Shown: one piece after another, positions 1 through 8,810 of the stretch | Position numbering within the stretch: the first letter of the stretch is position 1 | How the letters are laid out: the number at the start of each line of letters is the position of its first letter | Source: Spirosoma sp. | Lineage (GTDB): Bacteria > Bacteroidota > Bacteroidia > Cytophagales > Spirosomataceae | Reading direction: 5' to 3' | Length of the DNA stretch: 64,000 nucleotides | Assembly (NCBI RefSeq): GCF_026391055.1 | Contig: NZ_JAPLET010000022.1 | Coordinates: 186,001 to 250,000, forward strand | Notes under the pieces: model-generated | What the model was told of the DNA's origin: nothing | Database searches by the model: none | What the model saw: only the letters and a program-made list of their open reading frames with translations | Position numbers and translations under genes: made by a program

Positions 1-495
1 CAGAAAATGACTGCGGGTGAATACCGATGCCTGACCGCCGGTAGCGTGGGGCACGATTCGTCCACTGGCATCACTGACCGGAATAACGTATAGCTGACCG
101 TTGTTTAGATCAGTTCGTTTGGGCTGGCTGCTGTTTCGAAACAGCAACATCATACCCGCCACATCTTTACGAGGAATAAATAGTTCACCGACAAAATCGT
201 TGCCGTGCCTCACCAGTTTAACGGTTGTAGGCTGACTGAGCTGAATCACATTGGGGGCTCCATAGCGTACGTAACGTCCTTCAAGCGTGCTGTCGCTGGC
301 CAGGGGCGTCGTTTGTGGGGTGTACGTAAAGGACACGACCTGCCCAAGCTGCGGCCTCTCCGGCGAAAAGCAGAACTGTCCCTGAACATAGCCCGTATAT
401 AAGGCGCAGAGCAACGTAACGGCGTAACGCAGATTAGCTCGTTTGGGGCGGACCAAGAGCAGGTTAGCAAAAGATAGAGGCTTTTTCGTTTTCAT
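1..495 (-). CDS. Exported protein of unknown function, N-terminal part (cut by window start)
   Basis: This reading frame is open for 165 codons from ATG at 495 to the window edge, so the C-terminal part is missing. The first 40 residues have basic residues followed by a hydrophobic stretch (YAVTLLCALYTGYV), which fits a signal peptide or anchor. What follows (FSPERPQLGQVVSFTYTP, then a KLVRHGNDFVGELFIP stretch) has the feel of the beta-sandwich that precedes thioredoxin-like domains in exported Bacteroidota TlpA/AhpC-type proteins. The thioredoxin domain itself is outside the window, so this family call is a weak inference. The gene lies 38 bp upstream of the symporter gene on the same strand and may share a transcript with it. 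Confidence 0.55.
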   Translation of the reverse strand, partial: MKTKKPLSFANLLLVRPKRANLRYAVTLLCALYTGYVQGQFCFSPERPQLGQVVSFTYTPQTTPLASDSTLEGRYVRYGAPNVIQLSQPTTVKLVRHGNDFVGELFIPRKDVAGMMLLFRNSSQPKRTDLNNGQLYVIPVSDASGRIVPHATGGQASVFTRSHFL

Positions 496-533
496 AATGT
501 TGATGAGTTTCCGGCCGGGCCGGATGGGGTAAG

Positions 534-1997
534 CTATACGGCTACAGGTTCTTCTTTTACAACCGGTTTTGAGACCGCCCATAAACCTACAAACGTAAAT
601 AAGCCATTTAGCAACAGTCGTTCAAACCCAAACTGATAACCGCCAAACCAGGCCGCCGAATTTTCATTGACTACGTAGGTAAACACCGGCGAGACCAGGC
701 AAATCCAGGGCACAAAGCGATCCCTGACCGGGCGTTTGCTGAAAATGCCAAAGGCATAAAGTCCCAACAATGGCCCATAAGTATAACCCGCAATGTCAAA
801 AACAGCGGTAATAACTTCTTTACTATTCAACTGCCGGAAAACGATGATGACCACATAGAAAAGCAGCGAAAAGCCAATGTGAACGATATGTTTGATGCGC
901 GACCGCTCGGCTTCAGGCCGCTTTTCGACATTCATGAAATCAACACAAAACGACGTAGTTAGGGCCGTCAGGGCGGAGTCGGCGCTGGCATAAGTAGCCG
1001 CTGTAATACCAAGCAGGAACGTGATGCCGACAACCAGACCAAGGTGATTTAAAGCAAGTAACGGATATAAATCGTCGGTACGGGTTGGGATTTCGATGCC
1101 TTCGCGTTGAGCGTATACGTACAGTAACACCCCCAGCGAGAGAAACATAAAGTTGACAAAGACAAGGGTTACGGTGAACCAGAACATGTTTTTCTGAGCC
1201 TCGCCAATGTTTTTGCAGGTCAGGTTCTTCTGCATCAGGTCCTGATCCAGACCGGTCATAACGATGGCTATGAAAGCCCCGGAAATAAACTGCTTGAAGA
1301 AGTTCTTCGGGTCGTTGGCGTCCCAGTAAAACACCTGCGACATAGTACTATCTTTCACCGTCCGGACCAGATCGCCAAAGGAGTAGCCTAACTCCTGTGA
1401 GATTAAGACAATGGTTAATACAACGGCGGTAACCAGAAACACGGTTTGCAGCGTATCGGTCACGATAATCGTTTTAACGCCCCCTTTGAAGGTATATACC
1501 CAGATCAGAGCGATGGTGATGAGTACCGACACTTCGAAGGGGATTCCCAGCGCGTTAAATAACGCGATTTGCAACACGCCAGCGGCCACATAGAGCCGAA
1601 CGGCCGACCCGACGGTTCGGGCCAGCAGGAAAAAGCCCGCGCCTGTTTTGTACGACCAGAAGCCAAAGCGTTTTTCCAGGTACCCGTAAATCGAGATCAG
1701 GTTCAATCGATAATAAAGCGGCATCAGCACCGAGCCAATGACAAAGTATCCGACAATGTAACCCAGCACAACCTGGAAATAAGAAAAGCCAATTTTCCCA
1801 ACTGCGCCGGGTACCGAAATAAACGTAACTCCCGACAGGGACGTGCCAATCATGCCAAACGCAACTAACCACCAGGGCGACTGTCGGTTAGCAGTAAAAA
1901 ACGCATTAGTATCGGCACCCCGTGCGGTGTAAAAGGAAACAACAATCAGCATTCCGAAATAAGCAATCAGAATGACAAGGGCAAGGGTGGTATTCAT
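534..1997 (-). CDS. Sodium:solute symporter (SSS family)
   Basis: A 487-residue protein with about 13 hydrophobic helices, the usual length for the SSS/SLC5 family of inner-membrane sodium-coupled transporters. Family hallmarks visible include the N-terminal FFTANRQSPWWLVAFGMIG stretch, the VYTFKGGVKTIIVTDTLQ segment around residue 170 (the common TGGxKAV-type region), and an ATYASADSALTALTT helix near residue 340 that resembles the sodium-site region. The substrate cannot be told from sequence. ATG at 1997 begins a clean hydrophobic first helix. It is divergent from clpS and follows no other transporter gene. Confidence 0.88.
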   Translation of the reverse strand: MNTTLALVILIAYFGMLIVVSFYTARGADTNAFFTANRQSPWWLVAFGMIGTSLSGVTFISVPGAVGKIGFSYFQVVLGYIVGYFVIGSVLMPLYYRLNLISIYGYLEKRFGFWSYKTGAGFFLLARTVGSAVRLYVAAGVLQIALFNALGIPFEVSVLITIALIWVYTFKGGVKTIIVTDTLQTVFLVTAVVLTIVLISQELGYSFGDLVRTVKDSTMSQVFYWDANDPKNFFKQFISGAFIAIVMTGLDQDLMQKNLTCKNIGEAQKNMFWFTVTLVFVNFMFLSLGVLLYVYAQREGIEIPTRTDDLYPLLALNHLGLVVGITFLLGITAATYASADSALTALTTSFCVDFMNVEKRPEAERSRIKHIVHIGFSLLFYVVIIVFRQLNSKEVITAVFDIAGYTYGPLLGLYAFGIFSKRPVRDRFVPWICLVSPVFTYVVNENSAAWFGGYQFGFERLLLNGLFTFVGLWAVSKPVVKEEPVAV

Positions 1998-2077
1998 AGA
2001 AAATACGGCAACTTTTCAGGCCTAAATTGAGTTCTTTTATAGGACGGCGAAGGTTTTTTTTAGTGCCCATTTTGCCG

Positions 2078-2085
2078 TAAATTTG
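2078..2085 (+). promoter_or_regulatory. Putative -7 box for clpS
   Basis: TAAATTTG fits the Bacteroidota consensus TAnnTTTG. A T-rich run at 2053-2061 sits where the -33 element is expected, and the clpS ATG is 26 bp downstream. Confidence 0.5.
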
Positions 2086-2110
2086 CTAAGTAAACACCAT
2101 TTTATCTCCT

Positions 2111-2389
2111 ATGCAACCTTTTGAAGAAACCGTTGTGGACGTGCTCGACCAAGTTGTTGAAACCGACGTTCATAACCTTGTGGTCTTCAACGACGAAGTC
2201 AATACGTTCGATCATGTCATCGAAACGCTCATTGACGTCTGCGGACATACGCCTGAGCAGGCCGAGCAATGTACGTTGCTTATTCACTACAAAGGGAAGT
2301 GTTCCGTAAAAAACGGATCATGGGAAGAACTTGTGCCAATGCGTAATGAAATCTGCCGTCGCGGAATTAGCGCTGAAGTTTTAAATTAA
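2111..2389 (+). CDS. clpS: ATP-dependent Clp protease adaptor ClpS
   Basis: A 92-residue protein with the ClpS core: a short acidic N-terminal tail and then VVFNDEVNTFDHVIETL, which matches the NDxxNTxxxVI motif of the N-degron binding pocket. ClpS binds the N-terminal domain of ClpA/ClpC and delivers proteins with destabilising N-terminal residues to ClpP. No clp subunit is adjacent, as is usual in Bacteroidota. The ATG at 2111 leaves a 14-residue flexible tail, a normal length. A T-rich hairpin follows at 2395-2451. Confidence 0.92.
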   Translation: MQPFEETVVDVLDQVVETDVHNLVVFNDEVNTFDHVIETLIDVCGHTPEQAEQCTLLIHYKGKCSVKNGSWEELVPMRNEICRRGISAEVLN

Positions 2390-2394
2390 TGCTG

Positions 2395-2451
2395 AAAGAG
2401 CGAAAGAGTGAGCGAGCGAAAGTTGATGCGCCAGTCACTCTTTTGCTCTTT
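2395..2451 (+). terminator. Hairpin terminator after clpS
   Basis: Arms 2395-2411 and 2435-2451 pair over 17 bp with one G-U, followed by T-rich sequence. The arms use the module AAAGAGCGAAAGAGTGA, and related modules recur at 15846-15945 and, more loosely, at 55790-55853. Confidence 0.7.
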
Positions 2452-2480
2452 TTCTTTTTCGCTCTTTAATTTAACTGAAA

Positions 2481-3092
2481 TTGGAATACCCATCCAAACT
2501 CATAGAAGACGCGGTGAACGAGGTGTCGAAACTACCGGGTATCGGGAAAAAAACCGCTCTCCGATTGGTGCTGCATCTGCTTAAACGCGATGAAGAACAA
2601 ACCGAAACGCTGGCTCAGAGTTTGACGGCCATGCGGACCAATGTTAAATACTGTCGTAAATGCCATAACCTCTCGGATAATGAGTTATGTACCATATGCG
2701 CCAGTAACAAACGTGATCAATCCCTGATTTGTGTGGTAGAGGATACCCGCGATGTATTAGCGATTGAAAATACGGCCCAGTATCGTGGCCTTTATCATGT
2801 CCTGGGTGGTATCATCTCACCTGTGGAAGGTATTGGCCCCAGCGATTTGCAGATCGACTCGCTGATGAACCGACTGCGCGATGCCGGAAGCGAACAAGTG
2901 CGCGAAATTATTCTGGCCATCAGTCCTACGATGGAAGGAGACACAACGGCGTTCTATCTTCAGAAGAAACTTAAGCCGTTCAATCTCAAAATTTCAACCA
3001 TTGCCCGCGGAGTTCCTATCGGGGGCGACCTTGAGTATGCCGATGAGGTGACACTGGGCCGTAGTATCCTGAGTCGGATTGCCTACGATTAA
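2481..3092 (+). CDS. recR: Recombination protein RecR
   Basis: A 203-residue protein with the complete RecR order: the helix-hairpin-helix [13 protein letters not shown] near the N-terminus, a four-cysteine zinc finger (YCRKC then LCTIC, residues about 57-74), and a Toprim domain starting [14 protein letters not shown]. RecR works with RecF and RecO to load RecA at gapped DNA. The start is TTG at 2481. An in-frame TAA lies three codons upstream (2472-2474), and [12 protein letters not shown] is the normal N-terminus for Bacteroidota RecR, so a non-ATG start is required. Confidence 0.93.
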   Translation: MEYPSKLIEDAVNEVSKLPGIGKKTALRLVLHLLKRDEEQTETLAQSLTAMRTNVKYCRKCHNLSDNELCTICASNKRDQSLICVVEDTRDVLAIENTAQYRGLYHVLGGIISPVEGIGPSDLQIDSLMNRLRDAGSEQVREIILAISPTMEGDTTAFYLQKKLKPFNLKISTIARGVPIGGDLEYADEVTLGRSILSRIAYD

Positions 3093-3148
3093 AGGCATCC
3101 TGTTACCTCTGGTCGTTATCGGCTGGTGGTCGTTATTGAAACATACTG

Positions 3149-3211
3149 ACAGGCCAGGGGGTCACAGATGCAAAAAACTTGTTTCTTTGCATCTGTGACC
3201 CCCTGGCCTGT
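3149..3211. terminator. Perfect 26-bp inverted repeat after recR
   Basis: Arms 3149-3174 and 3186-3211 are perfectly complementary over 26 bp with an 11-nt loop. There is no long T-run directly after the right arm, so it may act as an RNA 3' end or a cruciform and not only as an intrinsic terminator. Confidence 0.65.
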
Positions 3212-3250
3212 TAAACATTCGACCATTTTTGACGGTTTGATGAACAGCCC

Positions 3251-3277
3251 AAAGCGTTACAGACGCTTTTTCGTTTT
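3251..3277 (+). terminator. Terminator-like hairpin just upstream of the SOD start
   Basis: Stem AAAGCGT/ACGCTTT (3251-3257, 3263-3269), a 5-nt loop, then TTTTTCGTTTTT. The SOD ATG is only 15 bp beyond the T-run, so this could be a leader attenuator or simply the recR unit's second terminator. Confidence 0.55.
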
Positions 3278-3292
3278 TAAACCAACATTCGC

Positions 3293-3988
3293 ATGAATCG
3301 CTCCGAGTTTTTGAAATTGGCCTTCGGTGCATCGGCCGGTTTAGTTGCCTTCCGTTCGTTTGGTCTTACACCTGCTCAGGCAGAAGGACCCTTTAAACTG
3401 GCTCCATTGCCATACGATGCGGGTGCCCTTGAACCGCACATCGACAAAATGACCATGGAAATCCACCATGGCAAACACCACAAAGCCTATGTCGATAATC
3501 TTAACAAGGCCGTTGCCGGTACTGATATGGCAAAGATGGACATCGATGCACTGGTGAAAAGCATAAGCAGCAGTACACCAGCCGCTGTTCGGAACAATGG
3601 AGGTGGGCATTGGAATCATACCTTCTTCTGGAACATCATGGGGCCCAATGCGGGTGGTGCACCCAAAGGCGCACTGGCCGATGCCATCAATAAGAAATAT
3701 ACCTCGTTCGACAACTTCAAAGCCGAATGGGCTAAAGCAGCTACCGGACGCTTCGGTTCGGGCTGGGTTTGGCTGATTAAAAATGGCAACGATGTCGAAA
3801 TCGTCTCGACGCCTAATCAAGATAACCCATTAATGGCCCTGGCTGAGAAAAAAGGAACGCCTGTTCTTGGACTCGACGTATGGGAACACGCCTACTACCT
3901 GAAGTACCAGAACCGTCGGCCGGAGTACGTCACTGCATTCTGGAACGTTGTCGACTGGAACAAAGTCGGTAAGAACTTCGGGGCCTAA
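3293..3988 (+). CDS. Exported superoxide dismutase (Mn-type ligand set)
   Basis: A 231-residue protein covering the whole Fe/Mn SOD fold behind a roughly 30-residue leader. Predicted metal ligands are His58 (EIHHGKHH), His109 ([11 protein letters not shown]), Asp195 and His199 ([11 protein letters not shown]). Gln176 in the NQDNPLM stretch is the residue that marks Mn enzymes over Fe enzymes, so Mn or cambialistic use is likely. The leader (NRSEFLK, then a hydrophobic stretch ending AQA-E) resembles a Tat signal with the first arginine replaced by asparagine, so export to the periplasm is likely by Sec or Tat. It removes superoxide. It is a single-gene unit between two strong hairpins. Confidence 0.92.
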   Translation: MNRSEFLKLAFGASAGLVAFRSFGLTPAQAEGPFKLAPLPYDAGALEPHIDKMTMEIHHGKHHKAYVDNLNKAVAGTDMAKMDIDALVKSISSSTPAAVRNNGGGHWNHTFFWNIMGPNAGGAPKGALADAINKKYTSFDNFKAEWAKAATGRFGSGWVWLIKNGNDVEIVSTPNQDNPLMALAEKKGTPVLGLDVWEHAYYLKYQNRRPEYVTAFWNVVDWNKVGKNFGA

Positions 3989-4000
3989 TTGCCTTACATC

Positions 4001-4074
4001 CAAAGACGCAATCCCCTGCGTTTCCTGTGCCGAATGGTTGATTCACACAGGAGACGCAGGGGATTGCGTCTTTG
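4001..4074. terminator. 29-bp inverted repeat after the SOD gene
   Basis: Arms 4001-4029 and 4046-4074 pair over 29 bp with one mismatch around a 16-nt loop. It ends the SOD unit. The AGACGCAA...TTGCGTCT ends have the look of a dispersed intergenic palindrome. Confidence 0.7.
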
Positions 4075-4107
4075 AATTGAGTAACCGGCAGATTGGGCAA
4101 TCTTTTG

Positions 4108-4115
4108 TATTTTTG
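4108..4115 (+). promoter_or_regulatory. Putative -7 box for the oxygenase gene
   Basis: TATTTTTG fits TAnnTTTG and lies 16 bp before the ATG at 4132. That placement argues against an upstream start at 4093. Confidence 0.45.
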
Positions 4116-4131
4116 TGAAAATAGTTTAGGA

Positions 4132-5088
4132 ATGGCAGCAGAAGAATTATACAATGAAATACCGTCATTGGATTTGGCGGATTTCATGTCAGGAGACCCC
4201 GGGCGTAAAACTCGTTTTGTGCAGGATTTAGGGCGGGCATTTAATCAGATTGGGTTCGTCGCTATCCGTAATCATGGGTTAACTAATGAGTTGACAACGA
4301 AACTCTACGATGCAGCGCAGTCTTTTTTCTCCTCACCCGATTCACTCAAACAGAAGTATGAACGCCCTGATTTGAATGGGCAGCGGGGGTATATTGGAAA
4401 AGGAAAGGAAACTGCCAAAGGATTTAAGGTCGCGGATTTAAAAGAGTTTTACCACATAGGTCAGCCCGAGCCGGTTGGGGATATGCCAGCCAACGTGCTG
4501 CCTGACGAGTTTCCCGAGTTTAGTGAAGCTACTCAAACCGCTTATCGGACCCTCGAAAATGCGGGTAAGCAACTGTTGCGGGCTATTGCCCTGTACCTCG
4601 AACTGCCCGAAAACTACTTTGATGATAAAGTACAAAATGGCGACAGTATTCTGCGGGCTTTACATTACTTTCCTCTCGATCCCGACACAACGCCCGATGG
4701 CGCGGTGAGAGCCGCTCCTCACGGCGATATTAACCTGATTACGCTACTGATGGGGGCATCGGCCGATGGGCTCGAAGTGCTGCGCCGGGATGGCAAATGG
4801 ATTGGCATTACCGCTCTGCCCGATCAGGTAGTTGTGAACGTGGGCGATATGCTGGACCGGTTAACCAACCACAAACTGAAATCGACGATCCACCAGGTTG
4901 TTAACCCACCGCGTGAAAAAATGAACCAGTCGCGCTATTCAATTCCGTTCTTCATGCATCCCCGTGCAGATATGGACCTGACTAGTCTGGAAAGCTGTAT
5001 CGACGTACAACATCCGAAAATCTACGTCGACATGACGGCAGGCGAGTTTCTGGATGAACGACTGATGGAACTTGGACTGAAAAAATAA
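4132..5088 (+). CDS. Isopenicillin-N-synthase-like 2OG-Fe(II) oxygenase
   Basis: A 318-residue protein with the DIOX_N-type N-terminal domain (IPSLDLADF, then IGFVAIRNHGL) and the C-terminal double-stranded beta helix. The iron triad is visible as the HGDINL pair (HxD) and a later His in the STIHQVVNPP stretch, with SRYSIPFF giving the RxS motif that binds 2-oxoglutarate. The family hydroxylates or oxidises small molecules in the cytoplasm, and the substrate is not deducible here. The ATG at 4132 is chosen over 4093 because a promoter box lies between them. A strong hairpin follows. Confidence 0.88.
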   Translation: MAAEELYNEIPSLDLADFMSGDPGRKTRFVQDLGRAFNQIGFVAIRNHGLTNELTTKLYDAAQSFFSSPDSLKQKYERPDLNGQRGYIGKGKETAKGFKVADLKEFYHIGQPEPVGDMPANVLPDEFPEFSEATQTAYRTLENAGKQLLRAIALYLELPENYFDDKVQNGDSILRALHYFPLDPDTTPDGAVRAAPHGDINLITLLMGASADGLEVLRRDGKWIGITALPDQVVVNVGDMLDRLTNHKLKSTIHQVVNPPREKMNQSRYSIPFFMHPRADMDLTSLESCIDVQHPKIYVDMTAGEFLDERLMELGLKK

Positions 5089-5097
5089 TCAGTTCCT

Positions 5098-5147
5098 GTC
5101 TGACACGATCGGTGAATGACAATGGCCAGTTACCGACCGTGTCAGAC
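5098..5147 (+). terminator. Hairpin after the oxygenase gene
   Basis: Arms 5098-5113 and 5132-5147 pair over 16 bp with one mismatch. The GTG at 5112 that could extend the next gene sits inside the left arm, which argues for the later ATG at 5175. Confidence 0.65.
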
Positions 5148-5174
5148 AACCCGCTATCCCTGACCCTCCTCTAC

Positions 5175-6377
5175 ATGCTTCCATACCTGTCCACTGTTCA
5201 GCCGGTACGCCGAATTCGTTATATCATCTTTTTAAAAGATGTGCTGATTCTGGCGCTGACAACTTTTGGTGGACCCCAGGTGCATCTGGCCATGTTTTAT
5301 GAACGTCTGGTGCAGAAACGGCGCTACCTTACTGAAGACGAACTACTGGAGCTGAACGCATTGGGACAGGTATTGCCAGGGCCAACGTCTACGCAAACCA
5401 TAACAGCCATTGGTTTCAAAATAGGCGGTCCCAATCTGGCGTACATTACGCTGCTGGTCTGGATTTTGCCTGCGGTATGTATAATGACAGCCGCCGGGAT
5501 GGGAATTTATTACCTGGAAAAGCACCACTTGTCGTTGCAGTTTGCCCGATTTATTCAGCCGATGGCCGTGGGTTTCATGGTTGTGGCGGGGTACAGGATT
5601 GGACAGAAGGTTATAAAAAATCAGGTCAGTCTGGCTTTAGCGTTGATTGCTGTCGTTGTGGCTTATCTATTTCGGTCGCCCTTTATGACGCCAATTGTTA
5701 TTGCAGTAGGAGGGTTGACCACGGCACTAACCTACGAAAAACAAAAACGTATGGAGAAAAAGCCCCTGCGTGTTCAGTGGTCTAACTTTTTTCTGTGGCT
5801 GGGTGTATTTGTCGGGGCAGCAACGCTGGGAGCCTATACTCAATCGCTGCCCGTTCGCCTGTTTGAAAACTTCTACCGGAATGGCAGCTTTGTTTTTGGG
5901 GGAGGGCAGGTATTGACGCCCATGTTATACAACGAGTTTGTTGCCTTTAAGCATTATTTATCACGCGAGGAGTTTTTGTCGGGCCTGGGTTTGGTGCAGG
6001 CCGTTCCAGGACCGGTCTTTGCATTTGCGTCTTACATAGGGGTCTTATCCATGCGCGATTCAGGCATGCACGGCCAACTTTGGGGAAGCTTGGTATCGAC
6101 TGCCGGGATTTTCCTGCCCGGTACGTTTCTGATTTTCTTCGTTTATCGATTCTGGGAGCAACTCAAGCGCTACCGGGTTGTTCGGGCATCTCTGGAAGGG
6201 ATCAATGCCGCCAGCACGGGTTTAACGGCCGCAGCGGCTTTGGCGCTTTTCGAGCCCATGGCGACCCACTGGCCATCTGTGGTGGTGGTGGTATCAACCA
6301 TTGCTGTGCTGCTGTATACGAAAATTCCCCCTTATGTGTTGATTCTGGTAGGCTTGCTGACCGGCGTGATTTTGTAA
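5175..6377 (+). CDS. Chromate transporter family protein (two-domain ChrA type)
   Basis: A 400-residue membrane protein made of two homologous halves, as in long-chain ChrA. The half-signatures are visible: TTFGGPQVHLAMFYERLV and GQVLPGPTSTQT in the first, then FVFGGGQVLTPML and GLVQAVPGPVFAFASYIG in the second. ChrA members export chromate, but many are present without chromate exposure, so the substrate is uncertain. The frame is open up to a GTG at 5112, but that codon lies in a terminator hairpin, so ATG at 5175 is preferred. It converges on the PhzF-like gene with 18 bp between them. Confidence 0.88.
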   Translation: MLPYLSTVQPVRRIRYIIFLKDVLILALTTFGGPQVHLAMFYERLVQKRRYLTEDELLELNALGQVLPGPTSTQTITAIGFKIGGPNLAYITLLVWILPAVCIMTAAGMGIYYLEKHHLSLQFARFIQPMAVGFMVVAGYRIGQKVIKNQVSLALALIAVVVAYLFRSPFMTPIVIAVGGLTTALTYEKQKRMEKKPLRVQWSNFFLWLGVFVGAATLGAYTQSLPVRLFENFYRNGSFVFGGGQVLTPMLYNEFVAFKHYLSREEFLSGLGLVQAVPGPVFAFASYIGVLSMRDSGMHGQLWGSLVSTAGIFLPGTFLIFFVYRFWEQLKRYRVVRASLEGINAASTGLTAAAALALFEPMATHWPSVVVVVSTIAVLLYTKIPPYVLILVGLLTGVIL

Positions 6378-6395
6378 AGGCGCATGAGCCACCTG

Positions 6396-7313
6396 TTAGA
6401 TATACCACATTCCTTCAGCTACGAGTTTATTACGTCCGCCAACATTTATCTCATAAGCCCCATTGGCTAAACGCCCATCCAGATACAGATAGGATTTCCG
6501 CTTCATCTGAAATCCTTGTTCTACGGTTACCGTAATATTGTCGCATACATTCGTTAAAAGATATGCCAGAAAGCAGCCGTTGGCACTCCCGGTAGCTGCA
6601 TCTTCCATAACCTTATCATTTTCGATCAGCAGCATTCGGGTATTATACGCATTGCCTGCTTCATGGGTCTCACTGGTAAAGAAAAACAGTGAAGTTGAAT
6701 GGCCAGTGGGACTGTTGGTCTTATACATTTGCCGGGCCGTTAAAAAAGCGCTGAAGGGTTCAATTTTCAGCGATAGGACGTCAAGGGCAGCGCGGCTTTT
6801 GAGCGGAATAACGATGTAAGGCAGACCCGTACTGATTTCCTGAATGGGTAACACGTCGTTAAGGTCATCGCGGGGAATACCTAGCTCAGTGGCAATCTCG
6901 TCGGCCGTAAAGACAGGGCCAAACGTAGGTTGCGCCTGGCGCATTAAGAATATACTCTCGTCCAGGTTATCCGGATCGTTTACAGAAATAGCGATGTCGC
7001 TGTGAGCAAGTTCTAGGGTTAGGGTTGGGCTGACCTGGGGCAGAATAAATTTATTGATGACATAGCTCGTTCCCAACGATGGATGACCCGCAAATGGAAC
7101 CTCATGCTCCGGTGTAAAGATCCGAACTGAAAAGCGAAAGTTACCATTGTCCGCTTTGATGAACGTTGTTTCGGCAAAGTTGATTTCTCGGGCAATCTGC
7201 TGCATCTGTTGGTCGCTGAGCTGATTGTCCATGTCGAGGAACACGGCAAGCTGGTTGCCTTCATACCGGCTTGACGCAAATACATCGACAATGTAAAATT
7301 TAATACCCTGCAT
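6396..7313 (-). CDS. PhzF family epimerase/isomerase-like protein
   Basis: A 305-residue protein of PhzF length and fold. Key landmarks are the N-terminal VDVFASSRYEGNQLAVF, the catalytic-glutamate region INFAETTFI (Glu about residue 47), PFAGHPSLGTSYV, and the mirrored second half with ATGSANGCFLAYLL. Members catalyse isomerisation by proton transfer, as in phenazine synthesis, but no phenazine genes are nearby and most family members have unknown substrates. Likely cytoplasmic. Confidence 0.9.
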   Translation of the reverse strand: MQGIKFYIVDVFASSRYEGNQLAVFLDMDNQLSDQQMQQIAREINFAETTFIKADNGNFRFSVRIFTPEHEVPFAGHPSLGTSYVINKFILPQVSPTLTLELAHSDIAISVNDPDNLDESIFLMRQAQPTFGPVFTADEIATELGIPRDDLNDVLPIQEISTGLPYIVIPLKSRAALDVLSLKIEPFSAFLTARQMYKTNSPTGHSTSLFFFTSETHEAGNAYNTRMLLIENDKVMEDAATGSANGCFLAYLLTNVCDNITVTVEQGFQMKRKSYLYLDGRLANGAYEINVGGRNKLVAEGMWYI

Positions 7314-7350
7314 AGGCTGGTCAATAAACGTTTTAATTAAAGGTATAAAA

Positions 7351-7387
7351 AATCGCTCCCCGTAGCGTATAGTAACGAGGAGCGATT
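7351..7387 (-). terminator. Terminator of the 7.4-10.7 kb operon
   Basis: Arms 7351-7359 and 7379-7387 (AATCGCTCC/GGAGCGATT) with further inner pairs. Read on the minus strand the stem is followed by a T-run, so it ends the three-gene unit ahead of the PhzF gene. Confidence 0.75.
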
Positions 7388-7410
7388 CAAGGAGTAGTCC
7401 AGTTTTCAGA

Positions 7411-8766
7411 TCAAAGCTCGTCTGATAGAAATTTCCGGATTGTCTGATGAGGCCGCAGACCCTGGGGTTTTCCGTTACTGCCGGCAGGCCGACTTTCGTT
7501 CGTTCGGGTTCGGCTGCCGTTCTGAAGCGTCAGCATTTCTTTCCGTAGCTGCCGTTGTTCTTCATCCGTAAGTACTGTTCGTGTGGCTTCGCCCTGCCCA
7601 TAGCCATCGTTGAAGTTGCTGATACGGCTATCGGTCTGGGCTAGTTTAAGTTCAGCCAGTAGTTCATTTAGTTCAGCCGTAACGGCTTGTTTTTGCTGTT
7701 TCAGATCGTCCAGACCGGGTAGCAAATCAAGATTGTGCTGGAGAACATTTTGTTGCGTGCTCTGTTCGGCCAGCACTATTTCGAGTGGAGTGATTTCTTT
7801 ATCGATGCGTTTCAGCCGACGACGTAGTTTCCAGAGTTTAATATCAGCCTGTAGCCACCGAAACCAGAACGCCGATAAAACCGGCAAGGCAATACCCAGG
7901 CAGACAGCACCGGCCAGTGCAAACAAAATGCCGCTTAGAACGAACGACAGTAACGCCCAGGGACTGTTTACAAGGGCTAGGTTCAACTCACTCGATTCAC
8001 TTAGCTGTTTCTCAATTTTGCCCATCGTGGCTGCATCGAGCACCTGTGTTGTTGCTGTAGGGTCGGTATTCAACTGAAGTTGCCGGACCGATTTGTTGAT
8101 GGCGGCTTTTAGTTGATCGGTCCGGTACGCTTCGTACCGGAACCAGCCCAGAACGGCCAATGTCAGTACCGCAAACACGGCCAGAGTAATCTTGAAACGC
8201 TCGTATTTGCGCCCATTGCGTTCAGGATCTTCCTGATACGGTTTTTCAATGAGCCGATCATAAGCGGGTTTCAGCAGAATAGAAACCATCGCCAGCCCCA
8301 CGGCAAATGCCCAGGCTTCGTTTGTGTTACGAATATTGAGCGCGTAGGCAACGATTTCGTGCGAAATGATCAGATCACCCGCCAAAAATGAGATACCCGC
8401 AACCAGAAACAGTAAACCAGCAAACAACGAATAATCAGGAGACGCTTTCATGCGACGCTCCCGTAAACTATCTCGGTCAGTCTCAATGGATTGTTTGGCG
8501 GCTTCCAGCTTCCCAACCTGTTTGGCCAGCCGTTCAACCTGGAGCGTATGCGTTTGCAGGGTTGTATAAGCGGCCCTGTTGGCTTCGGTGGCTTCGGCTA
8601 ACTGTTGATTGATGGACGTTATCTCCGCCCGTTTCTCGGCAATTCGTTCGGTTAGCCAGTCGGTATTAATTTGGCTTGATAAATACCCTTCGTATGTTTC
8701 CCGATTTACACCTTCAACACCACTCGTGTAGCCATGCTGGAAATCAGGATGATTGCTTGGTTCCAT
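7411..8766 (-). CDS. Unrecognised membrane protein: coiled coil, transmembrane helices, coiled coil
   Basis: I do not recognise this 451-residue protein. Residues about 35-105 are predicted coiled coil (ITSINQQLAEATEANRAAY and onwards). Four hydrophobic segments follow around 115-135, 150-165, 190-210 and 270-300. A second coiled coil runs at about 310-385, and the last 70 residues are polar and basic. The neighbour upstream (8799-9887) has the same overall plan, so the two may be distant paralogues or partners in one complex. It is the last gene of a three-gene operon (32 bp gap) and is followed by a terminator. No catalytic motif is evident. Confidence 0.8.
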   Translation of the reverse strand: MEPSNHPDFQHGYTSGVEGVNRETYEGYLSSQINTDWLTERIAEKRAEITSINQQLAEATEANRAAYTTLQTHTLQVERLAKQVGKLEAAKQSIETDRDSLRERRMKASPDYSLFAGLLFLVAGISFLAGDLIISHEIVAYALNIRNTNEAWAFAVGLAMVSILLKPAYDRLIEKPYQEDPERNGRKYERFKITLAVFAVLTLAVLGWFRYEAYRTDQLKAAINKSVRQLQLNTDPTATTQVLDAATMGKIEKQLSESSELNLALVNSPWALLSFVLSGILFALAGAVCLGIALPVLSAFWFRWLQADIKLWKLRRRLKRIDKEITPLEIVLAEQSTQQNVLQHNLDLLPGLDDLKQQKQAVTAELNELLAELKLAQTDSRISNFNDGYGQGEATRTVLTDEEQRQLRKEMLTLQNGSRTRTNESRPAGSNGKPQGLRPHQTIRKFLSDEL

Positions 8767-8776
8767 AGATAGAATG

Positions 8777-8810
8777 AATTATAAATGATGAGCTATGATC
8801 ATTCATAATT
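8777..8810. repeat. Intergenic palindrome of the ATGATGAAT type
   Basis: Arms 8777-8789 and 8798-8810 pair over 13 bp with one mismatch, in the 32-bp gap between two operon genes. The same word family occurs at 13181-13252. Confidence 0.5.

Noticed and set aside
5112..5174. GTG start giving a longer chromate transporter
   Set aside because: The codon lies in the left arm of the oxygenase terminator; the extra residues are not family-like.
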